From NCBI RefSeq assembly GCF_964355755.1, contig NC_092676.1, positions 18,396,288-18,460,287 on the forward strand: a stretch of DNA of 64,000 nt. The letters are read 5' to 3'. Positions 61,201-64,000 of this stretch are shown here, one piece after another. This stretch comes from Antedon mediterranea. Its lineage: Eukaryota; Echinodermata; Crinoidea; Comatulida; Antedonidae. The notes under the pieces were generated by a model that was given only the letters and a program-made list of their open reading frames with translations, searched no databases and was not told the origin of the DNA. Numbering within the stretch: position 1 is the stretch's first letter; the number at the start of each line of letters is the position of its first letter. The position numbers and the translations under genes are program-made.

Positions 61201-61980
61201 TTGTAGGGCTGAGATCTAGGCCTATATACAGTGGAAATAATGATGAAAACACGTGGGTAAAAGCACATGAATATGCAACTAGAAACAACCTGGATGACGT
61301 ACTTCCGTTGTAACGATAATCGTACGCTATGGGTCTGAACACCTCGTTTTTTTCTCTGCGGTTTGTAACGTGACCTTGATAGTAACGTTGTACGCTAAAA
61401 CGGTCTAACGCCATGGGTCTGAACAGGGCCTAAGTTTGTATCTCATTTACTACTTCTGGGATCAAAATCGATATCCGTACCATACAAAAAAATAATACCA
61501 AAGGCAAAGTCTTACTTATCATATACCCCAGTCAAATGACCACTATACACTTCAGTTCAATGCCCACTATATCCCAGTCCAATGACAAACTACGCTCTAG
61601 TTCAATGACCACTCTACCCCAGTACAATGACCACACACTGTACACTCCAGTCCAATGATCACTACTACTGTACACCTCAATCCAATGACCAACTACACTC
61701 ATTCAGACCACGATACTCAGTCTCAGTGACCGGTGAACTCATAACCCCCTATCTTAAATAGTAATGCGTATTATAGTCTGATTGTTCAAATATTGAGAAT
61801 GTGTAAAATGGAGCTTTTGACATGTTTTACACATTAATATTTGGTCAAACCTAGAGGCATGTTTAAAATAGGTTATTTTGTTCTAATCCTGGTTTTATTC
61901 ATCAGGCTATTACCAATAACTAACATTTATTTAAAAAGGCACAATTCTTACCAATGGTTGGATCATATTCATCAACAAAA
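49240..61980 (-). CDS. KRAS: Ras GTPase, K-Ras-type, first exon off window
   Basis: Small GTPase relaying receptor signals to Raf/MAPK and PI3K at the plasma membrane. Exons seen: 61952-61980 (29 nt, F28-I36, FVDEYDPTI), 60194-60278 (E37 to S65, DTAGQEEY with Gln61), 52229-52371 ([18 protein letters not shown]), 50428-50546 (GNKIDL = NKx[11 protein letters not shown]), 50234-50275 ([14 protein letters not shown]) and 49240-49305 (tail). With the missing codons 1-27 (P-loop exon, right of 64000) the protein would be 187 aa. The tail is polybasic ([10 protein letters not shown]) and ends CCLF, a CAAX box with Phe last, as in TC21 (CVIF); no separate upstream cysteine is present. The G domain is almost identical to vertebrate Ras up to residue 110. 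H-, K- and N-Ras cannot be told apart in an invertebrate; the polybasic tail suggests K-Ras4B-like targeting. Confidence 0.95.
49908..50162. repeat. Dispersed repeat, second TAATCCCACCCCTACTTTAT copy
   Basis: It matches 32605-32882 in direct orientation (CTAATCCCACCCCTACTTTA, GATTTCACAAACAGCTATAG, GGAGGTGGGATTAAACCAGA). It lies in the last Ras intron, about 70 bp from exon 6 (numbered from the missing first exon as exon 1). Confidence 0.65.
50790..51221. repeat. Tandem duplication of about 210 bp
   Basis: The segment from TTAATAATTAATATTAAACT to GGAGATAAAGATATCTACT occurs at about 50790-51000 and again at about 51006-51221, with small indels (for example ACTGTAGG against GTAGG). It lies in the Ras intron between exons 4 and 5. 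Confidence 0.85.
51500..52090. repeat. 62-bp minisatellite
   Basis: A 62-bp unit with GTTACCACTGAAATACCTG, TTTATGGAATATGCAGGGAC and TATTGCATGGATGTATAGTA is repeated about seven times almost perfectly (51625-52050), with degenerate units on both sides. It lies in the same Ras intron, about 140 bp from exon 4. Confidence 0.95.
54440..54550. repeat. Local duplication, GATGATATTGACTGTGTAAT
   Basis: About 40 bp (CTCGAGAACGATGATATTG...GTAATTTTCG) occur twice, at about 54441-54476 and 54512-54547. They create the repeated peptide KITQSISS in the minus open frame at 54180-54581, which is otherwise unsupported. Confidence 0.7.
54794..55000 (+). other. Unassigned exon-like open frame
   Basis: A plus-strand frame free of stops from 54794 ends at a good splice donor (CGCAAG|GTAAGG at 55000/55001). 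It reads [20 protein letters not shown], then [20 protein letters not shown] and [19 protein letters not shown]. The composition looks protein-like. There is no in-frame ATG, I do not recognise the family, and no partner exon was found. It could be an internal or alternative exon of a nested gene, or chance. Confidence 0.25.
55103..55293. repeat. Giant hairpin with CCCTCGGGG repeats
   Basis: Arms from GGTTAAATATAAGATTTGAC inward to GGGAATATATATTTCCC are mirrored by GTCAAATCTTATATTTAACC. Outer CAGATATTG / CAATATCTG pairs extend it to about 190 bp. The centre is CAGCTGGCGCTTC. Confidence 0.85.
55446..55722. repeat. Giant palindrome, about 275 bp
   Basis: TGTGCAAAATCAATAATC ... AAAGATCTTAATTTGGAACT ... 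CAACACAGTGCTACTA is mirrored by TAGTAGCACTGTGTTG ... AGTTCCAAATTAAGATCTTT ... GATTATTGATTTTGCACA. The centre is ACATGTACTGTACATGT. It directly abuts the Helitron-like end at 55733. Confidence 0.9.
55733..57005 (-). mobile_element. Helitron-like element, inverted copy
   Basis: On the minus strand it starts TCTATATATAAATTTACG after A and ends with the hairpin CTAGATGGTACG...CGTGCCATCTAG followed by T. It shares most of its length with 4469-5805. Its plus-strand frame at 55773-55988 ([18 protein letters not shown]) lies over the element's 3' part. The 4469-5805 copy also keeps an interrupted version of this frame, so it may be a relic of a captured exon. Confidence 0.6.
58205..58585 (+). mobile_element. 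tRNA(Leu/Ser)-type SINE, nearly complete
   Basis: Head: ATATGGCCGAGCGGTTAAGA (A box TGGCCGAGCGG) and GGGTTCGAGTCTCACTC (B box) about 50 nt apart, as in Leu/Ser tRNAs. Body: ATGGTTCTGGTGTAGAACAA and GAGTAGGGGATTGCCCTGGT. Tail: GCACTATATAAATC. Internal RNA polymerase III promoter boxes look intact. Truncated relatives lie at 15958, 22540, 23766 and 29985. Confidence 0.8.
59505..59690 (+). pseudogene. LINE fragment (GRPKKxW C-terminal motif)
   Basis: The frame reads [15 protein letters not shown], and later in another frame [19 protein letters not shown]...W...M..D....A.DR..W...V is the end of several non-LTR reverse transcriptase ORFs. It is frameshifted and 5'-truncated. Confidence 0.5.
59832..59979. 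mobile_element. MITE, TTGGTTCCCA family (copy 3)
   Basis: Left end AAGCTTGGTTCCCACTAGCA and right end CTAGTGGAAACCAAGCTTAA are inverted. It is a short copy, about 148 bp. Confidence 0.85.
60349..61430. mobile_element. 1.08-kb TIR element with TAA duplication
   Basis: The ends CCCTGTTCAGACCCATGGCG and CGCCATGGGTCTGAACAGGG are inverted, and matching continues through GTTAGACCGTTTTAGCGTAC for about 38 bp. TAA flanks both sides (60346-60348, 61431-61433). A 3-bp TAA/TTA duplication is typical of PIF/Harbinger. The GTTTTAGCGTACGACGCTA motif recurs inside the left end. No transposase was seen. It lies in Ras intron 2. Confidence 0.8.
61530..61715. repeat. Degenerate tandem repeat, CCAGTCCAATGACCACTA
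   Basis: About seven diverged units of 20-30 bp with the core CAGT(C/T)CAATGACCACT. It lies in Ras intron 2. Confidence 0.75.
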
Positions 61981-62189
61981 CTGCAAGAAAAAGAAAGATA
62001 AAATACAATAAGAAGATTGTATGAATGTTACTATTTGTTTGCAAATCTCAATCTTTTCATCTTACGTGTCCTTAAGATGTAACCTACAGTATATTATTAC
62101 ACTTTTATTAATTATTATAATAACTATAAAGTATAACAATACTCATAATAACAATAATTACAATAATTAAAAATAACTACTACAGTAGT

Positions 62190-62325
62190 AATGACTATAA
62201 TTTTTATGTGTTTAAATTTTAAGTGTAAATATGTATAATTATGTTTGTATGATGTTGTATGTTTAAGCGGATATTAGCCCTTGATGGCATTTGCAGCAAT
62301 AAAGAAATTGAATTGAATTGAATTC
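62190..62325 (+). mobile_element. LINE 3' tail with ATTGA repeats
   Basis: A GT/T-rich 3' UTR-like stretch ends CAGCAATAAAGAAATTGAAT followed by two or three TTGAA repeats. It has the same architecture as 2130-2260. Confidence 0.55.
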
Positions 62326-62437
62326 CATAGTCAGTCTTGTATTTAGTAGAATTATAATTCCACAAAAGGAGCAAACCTGCCATGAGTGCAGCTGGGCTAG
62401 TAAAAACCAATTTAACAGCATTTCTGGCAAGTCGTGT

Positions 62438-62540
62438 GCTTATCCCACATAGAATCTCTCCTGTACCGGTTTCGGCTCAACCTCCGGTACGATTCATGTT
62501 TTGTGTAAATGGTCATCAGAAATAACATTCTATTCTATTC
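62438..62540. mobile_element. MITE fragment, AAGGCCAATTTACACAG family interior
   Basis: CTTATCCCACATAGAATCT and TTTTGTGTAAATGGTCATCA followed by GAAATAACAT match the interior of the copy at 10347-10542 (CTTGTCCCACGTAGAATCT, GTGTGTAAATGATCATAAGG). The termini are lost. Confidence 0.5.
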
Positions 62541-63291
62541 ATACGATTCAATATTTGCATTTTGTATCCATGTTAGTTTTGTATTAATTATTATAATAAC
62601 TATTTAATTATTATTAAATATTTACAGATTTAATTAAAATACAGCAATCTACAATACATAATACTATCACTCAGTAAAAAGTAAATTACCACAGCACATA
62701 CTACAGTAAATTATGTAAATAAAACTTTAAATAAATAACTAAACAAGTGAACAAAGAAGATAAAAACCGACCTTATAAATTTATAAGACCTGTACTACAC
62801 TAATGTTGTACTACAACCAGTCAAAAAATGAATACTGTATAATAAATTATAACTCGAGAATAAAATAAATGCAGAATATCATTTGTTTTTTAAGTACCTA
62901 TCTATTGCTATTTTGTTTTGGTTCAATGAAAAGATTTTTTTTTTTTTTTGGCCGAAAGAGAAAACATTTTTGCCAACGCCAACGGTGCCAGTCAAATGGC
63001 CAGTATACAGAAAAAGATTGTTTAGCAAAAGCAGTTAAAATTTAAGTGAAAAACCAGTATTACATTCTAAACCATACTGTAATCAAGAAGTTTAATTACA
63101 TCAATCAACACAATTCACAAATAGCAATTTTGAAATATTTTAAACAGGACCACCTATGAAGTAATTTCTACAGAAATGGATCACCCAATTATATGTATAG
63201 TAATAGGTATACTATGATTGTACAGTATACCCTATTTTGAAGATATGTTGCATACAATAGTTAGTATTACACTTAAGAATAAACATAAAAA

Positions 63292-63469
63292 TTGGTTCCC
63301 ACTTGGATGCAATGCAACGTATGCAACGTTTAGCGAGTTGACCAATCACAAGTGACACATTTGGGTGTTGTAATTTGCGTAAACTTTACTTGCGTTGCAT
63401 GTACGTACCGTACAAATGTGCTTACCGTACATCCAGGTTGTGTTGCATCCTAGTGGGAACCAAGCTTTA
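63292..63469. mobile_element. MITE, TTGGTTCCCA family (copy 4)
   Basis: Left end ATTGGTTCCCACTTGGATGC and right end CATCCTAGTGGGAACCAAGC are inverted, about 178 bp, with the GCAATGCAACG interior of the family. Confidence 0.85.
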
Positions 63470-64000
63470 AAATCAATAATTTTGTCGGACACTGTACACA
63501 TAAGTTTTACTAATTAATAGACTATAATAATTCATGATTATTTAAAGACTAATTAAATCCGTTCTATAAACCAAATTCATCAACTGATAATGAAACCATA
63601 CAGTAGGACATCCATAGATTGCTGGTTGAATTGCAAGGATTGCAGCAAGGCAGCTTATCCAGGGGCCTAAGTGATGCTTTTCCAGGACAGTAAAAATGCT
63701 CTTTTAAATAGCTAAATAATACTGTATAATATTCAGTGATAATAAGACAGAATCTGAGATAAATGCCATAAAACAACCTATCCTGTGGTTGGAATTAGAC
63801 CCATAGGTTTAATATATGTGTACTGTTCTGTGCGTTTAAACTACTGTATAGTAACACTGTAGACTTACGGTACTAAATACTAATACATTTGAGTAAAATG
63901 GGGAGTTTTTTATCATTTATTTTGTTAAAGAATTTAATATTATAACACAACAGTACCTTTGATTTGTTTTAATAATTAATACAAATATATACAAATATTA

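Larger units (their letters stand above)
61981..64000. other. Ras intron 1 (incomplete), repeats only
   Basis: Sequence between the Ras 29-nt exon and the right edge. I looked for the P-loop exon (MTEYKLVVVGAGGVGKS) on the minus strand and did not find it. The content is a LINE tail (62190-62325), a partial MITE (62438-62540), a MITE (63292-63469) and AT-rich filler. Confidence 0.6.

Noticed and set aside
62960-63010. Minus-strand peptide GTVGVGKN resembling a GTPase P-loop, considered as Ras exon 1
   Set aside because: The flanking residues do not match MTEYKLVVV...SALTIQ, the position after GK is Asn and not Ser, and there is no donor in the right phase.

Overview
This is a window of AT-rich eukaryotic (animal) genomic DNA with spliced genes and many transposon remnants. 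The protein families, the abundant AGGCCTAGGCC-type motifs, the tRNA-derived SINEs and the long foldback elements fit an invertebrate deuterostome, most likely an echinoderm. I cannot fix the species from the sequence. No bacterial operon, CRISPR array or virus was seen.

Six protein-coding genes could be rebuilt exon by exon. From left to right: (1) a small secreted cysteine-rich protein with an IGFBP-type N-terminal motif (minus, 7025-8366); (2) CNOT11, a CCR4-NOT subunit (minus, 10084-19776, 11 exons, 449 aa); (3) a short NDUFV3-like complex I subunit (plus, 20143-21384, 3 exons, 92 aa); (4) CWF19L1/Drn1, a lariat-debranching and splicing factor (minus, 22139-34515, 14 exons, 530 aa); (5) DNAAF3, a dynein arm assembly factor (plus, 34890-41160, 10 exons, 475 aa); (6) a classical Ras GTPase of K-Ras type (minus, 49240 to beyond the right edge; the first coding exon lies outside the window). 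For CNOT11, CWF19L1 and DNAAF3, every exon junction keeps frame and the total is an exact multiple of three.

Two gene pairs are head to head with almost equal spacing: CNOT11/NDUFV3 (366 bp between start codons) and CWF19L1/DNAAF3 (374 bp). Both look like bidirectional promoters. NDUFV3 and CWF19L1 converge, as do DNAAF3 and Ras. The products are housekeeping or ciliary proteins of separate pathways, so this is a block of neighbours and not a functional operon.

The introns and spacers are crowded with mobile DNA. There is a nearly perfect foldback of about 2.6 kb in a CWF19L1 intron, and three foldback or long-TIR elements packed into CNOT11 intron 1, one with a 10-bp target duplication of Mutator type. 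Helitron-like elements of about 1.3 kb occur at both ends of the window. Several MITE families occur (six copies of one, four of another), with tRNA-derived SINEs, LINE and Penelope-like fragments, and giant hairpins. Minisatellites occur too, one of them probably inside the DNAAF3 3' UTR. The points most worth a second look are the 2.6 kb foldback, the copied splice donor of CNOT11 exon 5, the 29-nt Ras microexon carrying switch I, and the Ras C-terminus ending in CCLF.
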